NCBI GenBank assembly: GCA_032622095.1
Contig: CP136062.1
Location: forward strand, 131,023,282 to 131,087,281
Origin: Siphonodentalium dalli
Lineage: Eukaryota; Mollusca; Scaphopoda; Gadilida; Siphonodentaliidae
DNA length: 64,000 nt
Reading direction: 5' to 3'
The position numbers and the translations under genes are program-made. The first letter of the stretch is position 1. Each line of letters starts with the position of its first letter. Below the pieces are notes generated by a model that saw nothing but the letters and a program-made list of their open reading frames with translations, searched no databases and was not told where the DNA came from. This document shows, piece after piece, positions 1 through 12,097 of this stretch.

Positions 1-232
1 TTTAGTTTGTGTGATCATATCTGAATCAAATTTGGTATATGAGTTTATCAGCCCTATATACAGATCAAGTTCGAATATGGGTACGATCCACCGATTTTTG
101 TCTGGTTGCTCTCAAATTGTTCTGAAATTTAGTATCGGATTTAGGGTCCTTGTTATTTTTTTTCAGAAAAGCTGATGCCGCCAATGAAGCCACTTTTTCG
201 GGGGACACTGTGGCCGGATGGCCTTTTATTTT
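1..232 (+). repeat. Right part of a GGGGGACACTGTGG interspersed repeat
   Basis: Ends in TTTTTCGGGGGACACTGTGG, the same right end as the repeats at 6989 and 8853. Its interior (AAATTTGGTATATGA, ATACAGATCAAGTT) recurs at 23,085-23,260. Cut by the window edge. Confidence 0.7.
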
Positions 233-247
233 ATCTTATTTTGACTG

Positions 248-345
248 GTCTTAGTTTAGTTTAAACATATTTTATTGCCAAAGATGTATAACACACAAAT
301 TACAACGGAATTTGGGCACAAGAGCTGGGCCTGCTGGCCACTTAG
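248..345 (-). mobile_element. 3' tail of a retroelement, minus orientation
   Basis: On the - strand this reads GGGCCTGCTGG-like sequence, then GGCAATAAAATATGTTTAAA and a short ACTAA-type tail. A polyadenylation signal followed by a simple tail is typical of a LINE or SINE 3' end. A related tail lies on the - strand near 31,535-31,700. Confidence 0.45.
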
Positions 346-381
346 TATTGATCTTATCATGATTCTCAGTCTCAGTTAACT

Positions 382-598
382 ACAGTAATGCCCTAATTAA
401 TTGACTCCTTTAACCACAGAAGAATTATGGGTAACTTTTCAGGATTTAGTCGGAAATATGGCTTGTTGCCATTCATCGGAAAGCTCTCGGGGAGAGCTTT
501 CCGATGAATGGCAATAAGCCATATTTCCGACTAAATCCTGAAAAGTTACCCATAATTCTGCTGTGGTTAAAGGAGTCGATTACGTAGGGCATTACTGT
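382..598. mobile_element. Palindromic MITE, inverted dimer
   Basis: A nearly perfect 217-bp palindrome whose arms meet at the CTCTCGGGGAGAG core (483-495). Outer ends are ACAGTAATGCCCT and its complement. Each arm contains the body of the short element at 51,084-51,185, so this looks like two such units joined head to head. It lies in the DPM1 intron upstream of exon 902. Confidence 0.8.
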
Positions 599-2155
<1,557 letters not shown>

Positions 2156-2371
2156 TTAACCCTTTTTTTTTTTTTTTTTTTAGATTTAAATTATTTTTTT
2201 TAAATTGTAAAAAATTGTAAAAAATAATAACAAATGATGAAAAATTGTTAGGCCAATGCATTCTCTTATATATGCGAGGTGACCTATGGTCAACTCGCAT
2301 ATATAAGAGAATGCATTGGCACAGGTTATATGGGTTGATACAAAAATCGGACCTGGCACTCAAAGGGTTAA
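2156..2371. mobile_element. piggyBac-like MITE with hairpin
   Basis: Bounded by TTAA (2156-2159 and 2368-2371) with ends CCCTTT and AAAGGG, the target site and terminal triplet known for piggyBac elements. Inside, 2252-2278 and 2294-2320 are perfect 27-bp inverted repeats around GACCTATGGTC. A 19-base T run follows the left end. No coding capacity. The same hairpin occurs twice at 56,862-57,078. Confidence 0.8.
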
Positions 2372-2593
2372 CAGAAGCTTAAAAATACACACATTTACAT
2401 TATTGGCTGAGATGCTTCACATCCATATACAATAGTATTGCATGCTCGAGCTGCCAACAGAAAATATAGTCCAATTTGCCTCTTTGTTTTTGTGTCTATT
2501 TTCGTTAGTGCAAAAATAATTTTACTTTAATGAACAAAGTAATCATTTTGCATTGTCTGAAGTTGGTGTCATGCCCGGCTTTTCAAAATAGAA

Positions 2594-2930
<337 letters not shown>

Positions 2931-3144
2931 TAAAGGATTTATTCGGTCTAGAAACTACAAAACGCAATCGGAAAGCCCTCCCTGTTGTGATTAAAATGAC
3001 CCAAGTCCCATTCCGATCGCATAATAAATAACCCGTAAAATAAATAAATAATACCACCAACGGTATTCGGAGATTTCCGTGACTTGACTACGAGTGACGT
3101 AGTTGTTGGGCGAGCAAATTAAAAACACAGATTCAGAGCCGGAG

Positions 3145-3193
3145 TTTATTATGCTGACTACGATGACGTAATCGTAAGTCAGCCGATAATAAA
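3145..3193. repeat. Hairpin around GACGTA
   Basis: TTTATTAT, then GCTGACTACGAT, pairs across GACGTA with ATCGTAAGTCAGC and ATAATAAA: about 20 paired bases with one or two mismatches. Lies in a DPM1 intron; function unknown. Confidence 0.55.
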
Positions 3194-3666
3194 ATGCGGA
3201 GTGGTATCTGCGCGTGTGGTGTATAGATTACGTAGCTATTCAATGTGTTATCTAATTAAAGAAGATAGTGTGGCCGCTTTGGCCGTTTATCTGGAATAGA
3301 AAACTATAATTATGTGAATAAAGTAATTAGTAGCGCCTAGAATGGTTGTTTTTGTAGCCATTAATAACATGCCGCTTTGTTGAATAGATGGCAGTAGTGC
3401 TTCGATTGTCTCGTAATCACTCGGTGATTTGTAATCACTCAGTGACTATTCATCAGTGTCAGTCGCGAACTTGTTTGCACTGTAAAATGCCCCAAAGTGA
3501 ATAGAAAGGGCGACGGAGGATCCCATTCACCTGGTTATACATAAGAAGTGCCAAAATGTTATATAAACACTGTGCTGAATAATGTTAACTCTATTTAGGC
3601 GCTTTTTTTTTTTTTTTACTTTTGATATAAATATCCCGAGTATCTGTCATCTCAACATATGCCAAG
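3194..3666. other. DPM1 intron, plain part
   Basis: No recognised element, apart from the doubled TAATCACTCGGTGA/TAATCACTCAGTGA at about 3414-3445 and a T run near 3602-3617. Confidence 0.5.
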
Positions 3667-3750
3667 ATGCCTAGTAGATGTAGTGTGTTCGGTTGTAGGT
3701 GGGCTAGCGATCCATTATTAAGTACCTCCAAAAAGACAACACAGTGCATA

Positions 3751-3935
3751 ATTAAGAAAGCTCTTTATTGTCTACCGCTTTTGGGAGACGGAAGCATGGA
3801 CGCTCTTTATATTTAAATGTCACAACACCATACAAAATCACCCATGACATATCGAAATAGAGCATGTTCATAATTGAGAACGCTCTTTATTGTCTATACC
3901 GCGACGAAAACATGGACGCTCTTTATTAGAGGAAA
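3751..3935. repeat. Two-copy tandem repeat with ACGCTCTTTAT
   Basis: The segment with GCTCTTTATTGTCTA, then CATGGACGCTCTTTAT, at about 3760-3805 recurs at about 3878-3930 (period about 120). GCTCTTTAT motifs also occur near 41,105, 41,148 and 44,694. Confidence 0.6.
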
Positions 3936-5051
3936 TCCTTGGATTTGTTCTAGGCTAACAATTAAAAATCCTCTCTAGAAAGTCAATATCTGCATCAAAA
4001 CGTAAAATAAAAATAAACGAACAACAAACTGAAAAACAATGCCAAGCGAGCCTTCAATTAAAAAAAATGTTGTTATGCCAAACTGCAGCCTAATTAATAA
4101 TTATTGTAGTTTCGACAGTCTGTTGTGTATTCGAGTGAATTATTTTGTTTACACACTTATCGATCTTGACTGGAAGGATTTTATCAAGCTGTTCACAGTC
4201 GTGCACTTCTCCACACAATGTGTTTCGTGTGAAGAAACAGACAGGAACATTATTATGACGAATATAAGCCATCATGATACATGTACTAGTATAATAACCA
4301 CCACCTTTTTAATCACACCCCATTTGTGTTTAATTGTACTCCTATAGCGCACAACGGGATGACACTAGTGTGTGAACTAGCTTCCGAAATTGGTACCATA
4401 CAATTAAGAAGAACCTATATGGCCTAACTTGTATTCTTTCAGAAACAGTTAAATTAGTTTCGCACGAAATTCCGCTCGCTCATTGCATTTCTGCATAAAA
4501 CAGTTTTATTCCGTGATCGCTATTTATCATAAAGGCCTAGCTAATTAACCACCGACTGCAATATTTTATATGTAATTTATCAACTCGTTACGCTATTGGC
4601 GGAATTATTTCAAGCTCCACCCACCGCTATCACCGGTAAGCGTCGATGCAGATGATCGGTCATGTGACTGCGTTGTGGTCATGTGATTGCACTCACGTGA
4701 TTTACACTTCGGATATTTCCGCGATTTTTTTAATATCTAATAATAAAAATACTATCTGCTCGATTTTGAATTTTCTTGGCGAAATGGGTCTGTTAGACAT
4801 ATATTATTAGTATTATGACGATAAAAAAAATATTTTTTTGACAGACTAATTCCTTTAACAACAAGATTATTACAGTACATATACTTAATTCAATCAAGGA
4901 ACTATAAATTATGCTGATATGTTGCAAGACTAGCAATTTACAAGAACAAGAACATGAGTTTGCGAAATTCCACGGAATGGAATAAAAAAGATTAAGATTG
5001 GGATATGTATTCATTTGATATACAATCAATATTTTGAGAGAATCTGCCTAT
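3936..5051. other. DPM1 intron, no recognised element
   Basis: AT-rich. An open frame of about 100 codons at 4039-4347 has no recognisable domain and no splice context, so I do not call it. The strand opposite is also open in part, as expected by chance in this composition. Confidence 0.5.
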
Positions 5052-5252
5052 ATTAAACGCCCACTTAATTTTCGAGTAACCAATTATTTTTTTTGTAGTG
5101 CCTTGATATATGGTCAAAATGTTGATAAACAGGTTTTGGGAAATTTTATACTTCAGTTCACTGTGGTTAGAATTGTTTTTGGGCAACTAATAAATTCTGA
5201 TAAATGAAGCGGTATTTCAAAAAATGTTTGGTTTGAGTATATGTACCTTTAA
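5052..5252. mobile_element. Short TTTAAAG-type element, mosaic
   Basis: Left side (TTAAACGCCCACTTAATTTT) matches the complement of the right end of the element at 37,686-38,160. Right side (from about 5140) matches the complement of the left part of the 46,008-46,466 element, ending TACCTTTAA. The mosaic shows that the two dispersed families share modules. Confidence 0.6.
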
Positions 5253-5546
5253 GTATGCCAAGGCCACTCAATGTATAATTCCCATTTCTCAAGCCATTAC
5301 ATTTTGATTTTATATTTTATTTCTGGGGCACACACAGGTATTGCTGTTAAAATAGTCACATCCGCTAAAACCGCATAAACAGAAAGAATATTAAAATATA
5401 GATATACGTTGTTCTTTTACCATAAAGAACGAGTAAATAGTATGTTATTGTCAAATTCAATCCATCTTTAAATTGGATAAAAAAAATCTTTTTCCCTGTT
5501 TTCATTGTTGTTTCAGTAAGATTTACAGGTTCAAAACATGCCAGAA

Positions 5547-5732
5547 TACGGAAGCCCATTGCGGTCACATGGGTCACAATAAAACAAAATTATTGCGTTT
5601 AAACGCAATGTTAATGTTTAAACGCAATGTTTAAACGCAATAAATTGTTGCGTTTAAACGCAATAAATTATTGCGTTTAAACGCAATAATTTTTTTATAT
5701 TGTGACTCATGTGACCGCAATGGGCTTCCGTA
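5547..5732. mobile_element. 186-bp inverted-repeat element with target duplication
   Basis: Ends TACGGAAGCCCATTGCGGTC and its complement form a long terminal inverted repeat. The element is flanked by direct repeats CCAGAA at 5541-5546 and 5733-5738. The core holds three complete copies of the 16-bp palindrome TTGCGTTTAAACGCAA (5593, 5648, 5671) and two partial ones. Non-coding. I could not assign a superfamily, as a 6-bp duplication is unusual. Confidence 0.85.
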
Positions 5733-5800
5733 CCAGAAGGCCTTCAACATAAAATATTATTTTTCACATACTAGAAGTAATACTGATGCTACACTAGTAG

Positions 5801-6926
5801 CCAGGGCTGGCGGTCTAGAAAATCCAGGAGGGCTATTAATAGCCCTCCTAGATTTGACTAGGAGGGCTATAGCCCTCCTCAACTTTTACAGTTATGATTT
5901 TTTATACCTCAGTTACTACTGTCCTTAGTTTGTCTATTTTTGACGTTTAACTTCATTCTGTTATGTCAAATCCCCAACAGTATGGTATGGTGAATAATTA
6001 ATTATGTTTTATATGTTATGATAATTAAAATGAACCACAAACTAAACGTAAGAGTGTTTGTACTCAACAATTTGTCAGTCAGTGTTCAACCCATGCAACG
6101 AAATTGGGTGAGTTTGTCGATGTTTAAAGCATTTTATACGTTGTGAAATGTTACATAGAATAGACAATCAAGTAGCATATTAAATCCAGTATATGTACAC
6201 TTGAATACAGTGGCAAATGACTGCTTTATTTGTCAAAGTAATCCATATTCCATCACCGATGACAAGACCGCTTTCGCAGATTGCTGCTTCCAGCAGTCAA
6301 GTCGCTCGGTATAGATTTACTGGGTGTTTGCAATTGGGGACATAGAGAATTGTTTCTCAAATTTAATAATTGAATAACATTGTAAACAAGAATATTCACC
6401 ACAGTGATTGATAACTTGGAGACATTAGCTCATTATGTTAAAAGATTGTCAATCGAAGCGAGAAAATTATCGACAGCCACCATTTTAAATAGTGATATAC
6501 AAATTTCTCTGATAGGAACCGGAAACAGAACGAAAGGTTGAACTCAATCGAGACGGTGACATTTGGTTCTCACTATCAACAGTTATATGTTGCTTTTATC
6601 CAGTGAGATATATTGTAAGCTCAATCTTATGAAGAGAAATAATTTATTTTGTCCTTAAAATGTGTGAGAATCAATCAAAAGATCCGATTTACAGAACATT
6701 TTGATCCGGAATTTAATGATTCCGCCATTTGACATTACCATATGTTGCAGAGATCACGCATGCACACACTGTACAATTGAATTTTTTTTAATTTCGATGC
6801 AGTAAAACATGATAAAATAACTTAATAGATTTCCTATTGATGACGAGGCAGGCTATAAAAAGCCCGCCTTGAAAAATTCTAGGAGGGCTGTAGGCGGGCA
6901 GCCCGTCTTGAGATTTCCAGGCCTGC
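5801..6926. mobile_element. hAT-like non-autonomous element (probable)
   Basis: Left end CCAGGGCTGGC and right end GCAGGCCTGG (read on the - strand) resemble hAT ends, which usually start CAGGG. Subterminal GGAGGGCTAT/ATAGCCCTCC palindromes occur near both ends (5827-5877 and 6845-6905). The flanks ACTAGTAG and ACTACAAA may be a decayed 8-bp duplication. No transposase frame inside. Confidence 0.5.
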
Positions 6927-6988
6927 ACTACAAAGGTCTAACATTGTATACTAAAAAAATATTGATAGAAAAGTGAACTCTAATTTTT

Positions 6989-7435
6989 ATAGACTATAGA
7001 AACGGGGTCCGTCCGTCCGTTCGTCTGTTCGTCCATCACACTTTTGAGTACCTTCATGGTGTAATCATCTCCTCCTACAGATTTCATCCCAGAGATTTGA
7101 AACTTCAGAATATTGTTGCCCATATGTTGAAGATGTGCAACATGTATATAGATGACAGAAAAATTATTTTTTGACAGAGTTATTAACCCTTTTGGACTTG
7201 GAAAATTTCTGTATGAGGGTACATTCATGGTGTAATCAACTCCTACTACAGTTTTGATTGTAGATATTTGAAACTTCAGAGTATTGTTACCCACATATTG
7301 GAGATGTGCAACATGTATATAGATGACGGAAATTTGTTTTTTTACGCAGTTATTAACCCTTTTCAACATTTTTTTAAATTTCTTTAACAAAGCGGCATCG
7401 ACTTGCCGCATTTTCGGGGGACACTGTGGTCAGCT
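6989..7435 (+). repeat. ACTATAGAAACGG ... GGGGGACACTGTGG repeat
   Basis: Starts GACTATAGAAACGGG followed by GTCCGTCC repeats and ends TTTTCGGGGGACACTGTGGT. The interior is two tandem units of about 170 bp (TTGAAACTTCAGA, GATGTGCAACATGTATATAG). The full copy at 8853-9322 has the same plan. Lies in the last DPM1 intron. Confidence 0.8.
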
Positions 7436-7614
7436 GACCTTTTATTCATATTTTAACTGATGTTACTGGCTGGTAAAGACAGAAAAACTTCATCGATTGG
7501 AAACATTGTACTGCATTGTAAAAAAATTCAGAGTATAAATGGTACTGACAAATAAAAGCTATTTTTCAATTAGTTTAAAGCTACATGTATATTAGATTTA
7601 ATTTCTTGTCATGA

Positions 7615-7753
<139 letters not shown>

Positions 7754-7755
<2 letters not shown>

Positions 7756-7759
7756 TAAA
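7754..7759 (+). terminator. Candidate polyadenylation signal overlapping the DPM1 stop
   Basis: AATAAA shares its first two bases with the TAA stop codon of DPM1. The next 40 bases are T-rich (AATTCTTTTATTTTGTCC follows), as expected of a downstream element. If used, the 3' UTR would be only about 15-25 bases. A later signal could be used instead. Confidence 0.5.
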
Positions 7760-7889
7760 AATTGGTATGTAAAATTCTTTTATTTTGTCCAAGTCTTCTG
7801 CACACACACATGGGGTAGAGTAAAATAATCCGCTGTGACGATAAGATGAAATTTATATCAGAAGGGAGCAATTTGGATGTTAATACCTC

Positions 7890-8748
7890 GAGGGACTAGC
7901 CTAGAACTGATTTTCAGGGCGAAGTGAATTCTCCCTGTCACAAAAATAAGGCGAAGTGGGCATTCTCCAGGGCGAAATGGGTTGGCAAAATTGAAATCGG
8001 CCTGCACTGTAGTCTCCTATATAACGAAAATATGAGATATGTAATATTTAAATTAAAATGATGAAACAATGGTTCAAATGTGGACACTTTATGTTCAAAT
8101 CACCACTCTAATATTACTATGAATAATGTCCAAACATATTTGTGAGAGAATGGTAGCATTTTATATAATAATTTTGGAAGAACGGCATTTTTACAACTGC
8201 TTATGAATACAAAAAAAATAAAAATACACAATTCTTATGAATACGAAAAAAATGCTAAACGAAAAGAAATCTTGAACATCCTCACTCATTAAAGGTGACT
8301 ATCCTGGGTACAGATATTAATATGTTGCAAAAATAAATTTGTTTTCAAAGTTATTCTGGCTCTTACAGAATTTAACAAAGGGGTGATGATCTGACGTAAG
8401 GTTTAGAGTTGTAATCTTCAGGTGTGATAATCTCAAAATCACTAGTCACTGTGGACACCTGACGATGTATTCACAGCTGTCTGCAATCAACACTCAGGTG
8501 TGAATATGTTCCAAAGTTGGATTAATACAGATGTTAATAGTAACTGTGGTGTTATCTATGACAGGGTCAATGGATAACTGGGTTCAATCAATGTTGGCAG
8601 TAAATTTGGATGAATATTTTGTCGATTTTCGTCGGTCAACTTCAGAAATTTCAGGGCGTCTTAAACTTAGCCCGGCTGCAAAATTAGGGCAAAGTGAGCA
8701 AGAATAGGGAGACTTCTTCGCTCACATCGCCCTCTCGGCTGGTCCCTG
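7890..8748. mobile_element. hAT-like non-autonomous element with 8-bp TSD
   Basis: Direct repeats AATACCTC at 7882-7889 and 8749-8756 flank ends GAGGGACTAGCC and CAGGGACCAGCC (second read on the - strand; 10 of 12 match). An 8-bp duplication with CAGGG-like ends is the hAT signature. GGGCGAAGTG-type repeats lie inside both ends. No transposase frame. Sits just after the DPM1 stop. Confidence 0.85.
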
Positions 8749-8852
8749 AATACCTCCGACACGAGAGATTTTTCTCTCTGAAAACAGTCACTTGTCCCTA
8801 TTATCGTTGGTGGGCAGTTTATTTTTGTCGGGACCCCGAAAAATTTATTTTT

Positions 8853-9322
8853 GGGGGACTATAGAAACGGGCTCCGTCCGTCCGTCCGTCCGTCCGTCAC
8901 ACTTTTGAGTACCTTCATGGTGTAATCATCTCCTCCTACAGATTTCATCCCAGAGATTTGAAACTTCAGAATATTGTTGCCCATATATTGAAGATGTGCA
9001 ACATGTATATAGATGACGGAAAAAATATTTTTTGACGGAGTTATTAACCCTTTTCGACTTAGACAATTTCAACATTTTTTATAATTTTCTGTATGAGGGT
9101 ACCTTCGTGGTGTAATCAACTCCTCCTACAGTTTTGATCATAGATATTTGAAACTTCAGAGTATTGTTAACCACATATTGGAGATGTGCAACATGTATAT
9201 AGATGACGGAATTTTTTTTTTTTTTAAGGAGTTATTAACCCTTTTCAACTTTTTTAATTTCTTCAACAAAGCGGCATCGACTTGCCACGTTTTCGGGGGA
9301 CACTGTGGTCTGCTGACCTTTT
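8853..9322 (+). repeat. ACTATAGAAACGG ... GGGGGACACTGTGG repeat
   Basis: Second complete copy of the repeat at 6989-7435, same strand. Five GTCC units follow the left end, two internal tandem units follow, and the right end is TTTTCGGGGGACACTGTGGT. Confidence 0.8.
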
Positions 9323-9865
9323 ATTTATTTTACCATTGTGATGGTAATCTAAATTAATGAGTTAGTTGCCGAATTCACAGTACTTGTTCAAATTATATGC
9401 ACTAATATTTGTATTAGAATATGCTTAACCGAGAAAATTTTATTGAAATTACTTATTGTTTTGTCAAGTGAACTGATTGATAGTTCATGTACATGTACCT
9501 AGTTTGCGAATAAGAAAACTACATACTGTGTGTCATCTACACCTATGACACAACCTATACATTTGTGGAAAGGGTCCTCCCACTGGGCAAATGGCAAATG
9601 TTGACAGTTACCTGACCATTATCAATGTGAGACATCCTGTCAACAAATTCTAATATTTTGATAATGAGAAAATGCACAAATGCTCAACACGCGTTGGCTG
9701 ACCTCCGAATCCTCACTGTGCCTGCTGAATCTCTGATTGATTACATCATGTGATTATTTACTCCTAAAATGGCTAAACCCCTCCCGACTGTATTGAAATA
9801 GCCCAGCTGGTTATGTGAATAGCACACCCATAGGTTGGTCGTAAGGGCAATTGACTTCTCTTATT
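9323..9865. other. No recognised feature
   Basis: AT-rich sequence without a clear repeat, exon or RNA. It may be single-copy spacer. Confidence 0.4.
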
Positions 9866-10405
9866 AGCTTGCCTGAGACGAAGTCTCCGGTTGAGCTATA
9901 GTCATCACTCGTCGTCCGTCCATTGTCCGTCCGTCCGTCCATCCGTCAACAATTCTTTGAACGTCTTCTCCTATGGAACCATAATACCGAATGGGTTCAT
10001 ATTTGGTGTGGATGTTCCCTAGGTGACTCTAATTCAGATTTGTTCAAATGAGGTCACTGGGTCAAATAGTTGCGAAGCCAGGGCCATAACTCTTTCCCAC
10101 CATAGTAATTCTTTTAAACATCTTCTTCAGAATGATAAGACCGAATGGTTTCATATTTGGTGTGGATGTTCCCTAGGTGACTCAATTCAGATGTGTTCAA
10201 ATGAGTTCACTTGGTGAAATAGTTGTGAAGCCAGGGCCATAACTCTTTCCCTCATAGTAATTCTTAAAATGACTTCTTCTCAAATACCATCAGGCCATAT
10301 GGGTTCATATTTGGTATGAAGGATCCTTGGGTGACTGGGGTTCAAATCAGGACACTGGGTAAAATGTGGGCAGGGACATAACTCCAAAATTGTTTTTTTT
10401 TAGAT
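9866..10405 (+). repeat. AGCT..CCTGAGACGAAG/GTCCGTCC repeat
   Basis: Begins with the short hairpin CCTGAGACGAAGTCTCCGG, then GTCCGTCCGTCC. Three diverged units of about 150-165 bp follow, each with TTCATATTTGGTGTGGATG, TTCAGATTTGTTCAAATGAG and CCAGGGCCATAACTC. Further copies lie at 18,306, 22,364 and 25,433. Confidence 0.8.
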
Positions 10406-10879
10406 TTAACTGTTTAGCCAAACAAAATAAAAAATTATATATTAAAAAATAAAAGAATATTTAAAAAAAATGTGCAATTGTTTTTTTATTAAAATATTTT
10501 TTTTAAATGAAAAATATGTATTTAACTCCATGATTGAATTGAAAAACTAATGCCATTACATTTCTGAAGGTTGTGTCCCCTGGCCCTTCACTCAAGTTCA
10601 CTACCTCTGGCACCCTGGTCCCAAAAATAATATTTACTCAAATTCTTGACAGAGAATCATTAATAAGAAGCACTTACTTTGGCTCTAACTGTGTGTGGGG
10701 TATGCCTACACTTGTCAAGTGAAATCTGACATTTTTATAAACATTCCCTGGAGATCTGCTAGAGGTCATTAATTCCCAATTACAACAACAATCTATCATA
10801 TGTATTGTTCAAATCTTTCAACAGGACATTTAACACTCCAACATCCACCACCTCACTAGAACATATTTGGCAAACTTGA

Positions 10880-11600
10880 AAATTGTCATTTGAAAGAACC
10901 ACCAGCTCTATTTAGCTCATATTTAATATTGAGGCTCCTTTGGTGATTGGGATTCAGATTTGTTCAATCAGGGTCACCAGGTCAAGTAGGTGCAAGGCCA
11001 GCTACATTACTCTTTCTCTCCATGGTAATTCATGATATGTCTTCTATGCAAGAACCAAATGGCCTATTTTGCTTATATTTGGTATGAAATTACCTTGGGT
11101 GACAGATTTGTGAAAATTGGATCACAACGTCAAATAAGGGCAGAGCCAGAGACATAACTATTTCACTCCATAGTAATTCTTAATATATGTTTGCAAGAAT
11201 TAGTAGGCTTATATAGCATGGAATGTTCTTGTTTGACTGCAATTCAGATTTTTTTTAAATGGGGTCACCTGGTCAAATAGGGGCCAAGTGAAGGACAGTT
11301 TCTCTCTTAATATGCATCCTTCACAAGGACTATCAGGTCTATTTTACTGATATTTAGTATGAAGGGTTCTTTGGTGTCTGGGATTCAAATTTAATCAGAT
11401 GGGGTCACCAGGTTAAATAGGGTGGGACCAGGGACATAACTATATGTCTCTATAGTAATTCTTAAAATGTCTTCTCAAGAGAGGTTGGACTATTTAGCTT
11501 ACATATAGTATGGAGGATCCTTTAGTGACTGAGATTCAGATTTGTTAAAATGAGGTCAACCTGTCAATAAATGGCGGGGCTATGGGGAGTTAACACTTTT
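10880..11600 (+). repeat. Decayed internal units of the AGCTCACC repeat
   Basis: Four to five poorly conserved units (GATTCAGATTTGTTCAAT, GGTCACCAGGTCAA, CATAACTATTTCACTCC) without the GTCCGTCC head. Continues into the segment ending at 11,967. Confidence 0.6.
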
Positions 11601-11649
11601 GTGTCTAATAAAATCATTGAAATACCAAATTCATTAAAACATCTACCTT

Positions 11650-11967
11650 GGAACCAACTGACTGATTAATCTGACATACATGTATGGTCCATTGTGAAAT
11701 TCCAACCTAAGACTTGGGAGTCTGGAGCCCGGTCGGGAGGGGACTTGTTGAGCTGGAGGAGGGGGGTGATCAGTAGTGTACAGTTGGTAATTTCAAGGTG
11801 GATTTTCACCAAACTACATACGTGAAGTCTCTCTAGCCACATATCCTGTTTAGATCTACTTCTTTTAAAGTGATTATGAAAAGTTCTGACTGTTGTGGTC
11901 TCCAGAGTCCCAGTCTTATCAGTCTTTGCAGTCTGGTGAGCGACCCCACAGTCATTGACTGTCTTGT
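11650..11967 (+). mobile_element. Repeat ending in hairpin plus CTTGT (copy 1)
   Basis: Shares with 21,220-21,638 and 25,975-26,096 a block ending GAGCGACCCC, the palindrome ACAGTCATTGACTGT and CTTGT, after which the three loci differ. The three copies have different left limits but one right end. The terminal hairpin resembles Helitron-type ends, but the final bases are not the usual CTRR. Confidence 0.6.
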
Positions 11968-12097
11968 AATGAATTGCATGTCAGCAAAATTGAATTTCGT
12001 TTTTGAGCAAATGAGTTGCGTTTTGAACAACGTTCATTATCTAAGAAATGTATTGTTTTCCATGCTTATATTTATGACGCCTAATTTACTTTTATTA

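Noticed and set aside
2252-2320. miRNA precursor from the 27-bp perfect hairpin
   Set aside because: Stem and flanks are explained by a TTAA-ended MITE with several copies. Small-RNA data would be needed.
4039-4347. 102-codon open frame on the + strand within a DPM1 intron
   Set aside because: No motif and no splice signals; composition matches the intron.
6980-7411. 143-codon open frame on the - strand with doubled VIYIHVAHLQ motif
   Set aside because: It lies wholly in the ACTATAGAAACGG interspersed repeat; the doubled motif is the two internal 170-bp units translated. The copy at 8853 does not keep the frame.
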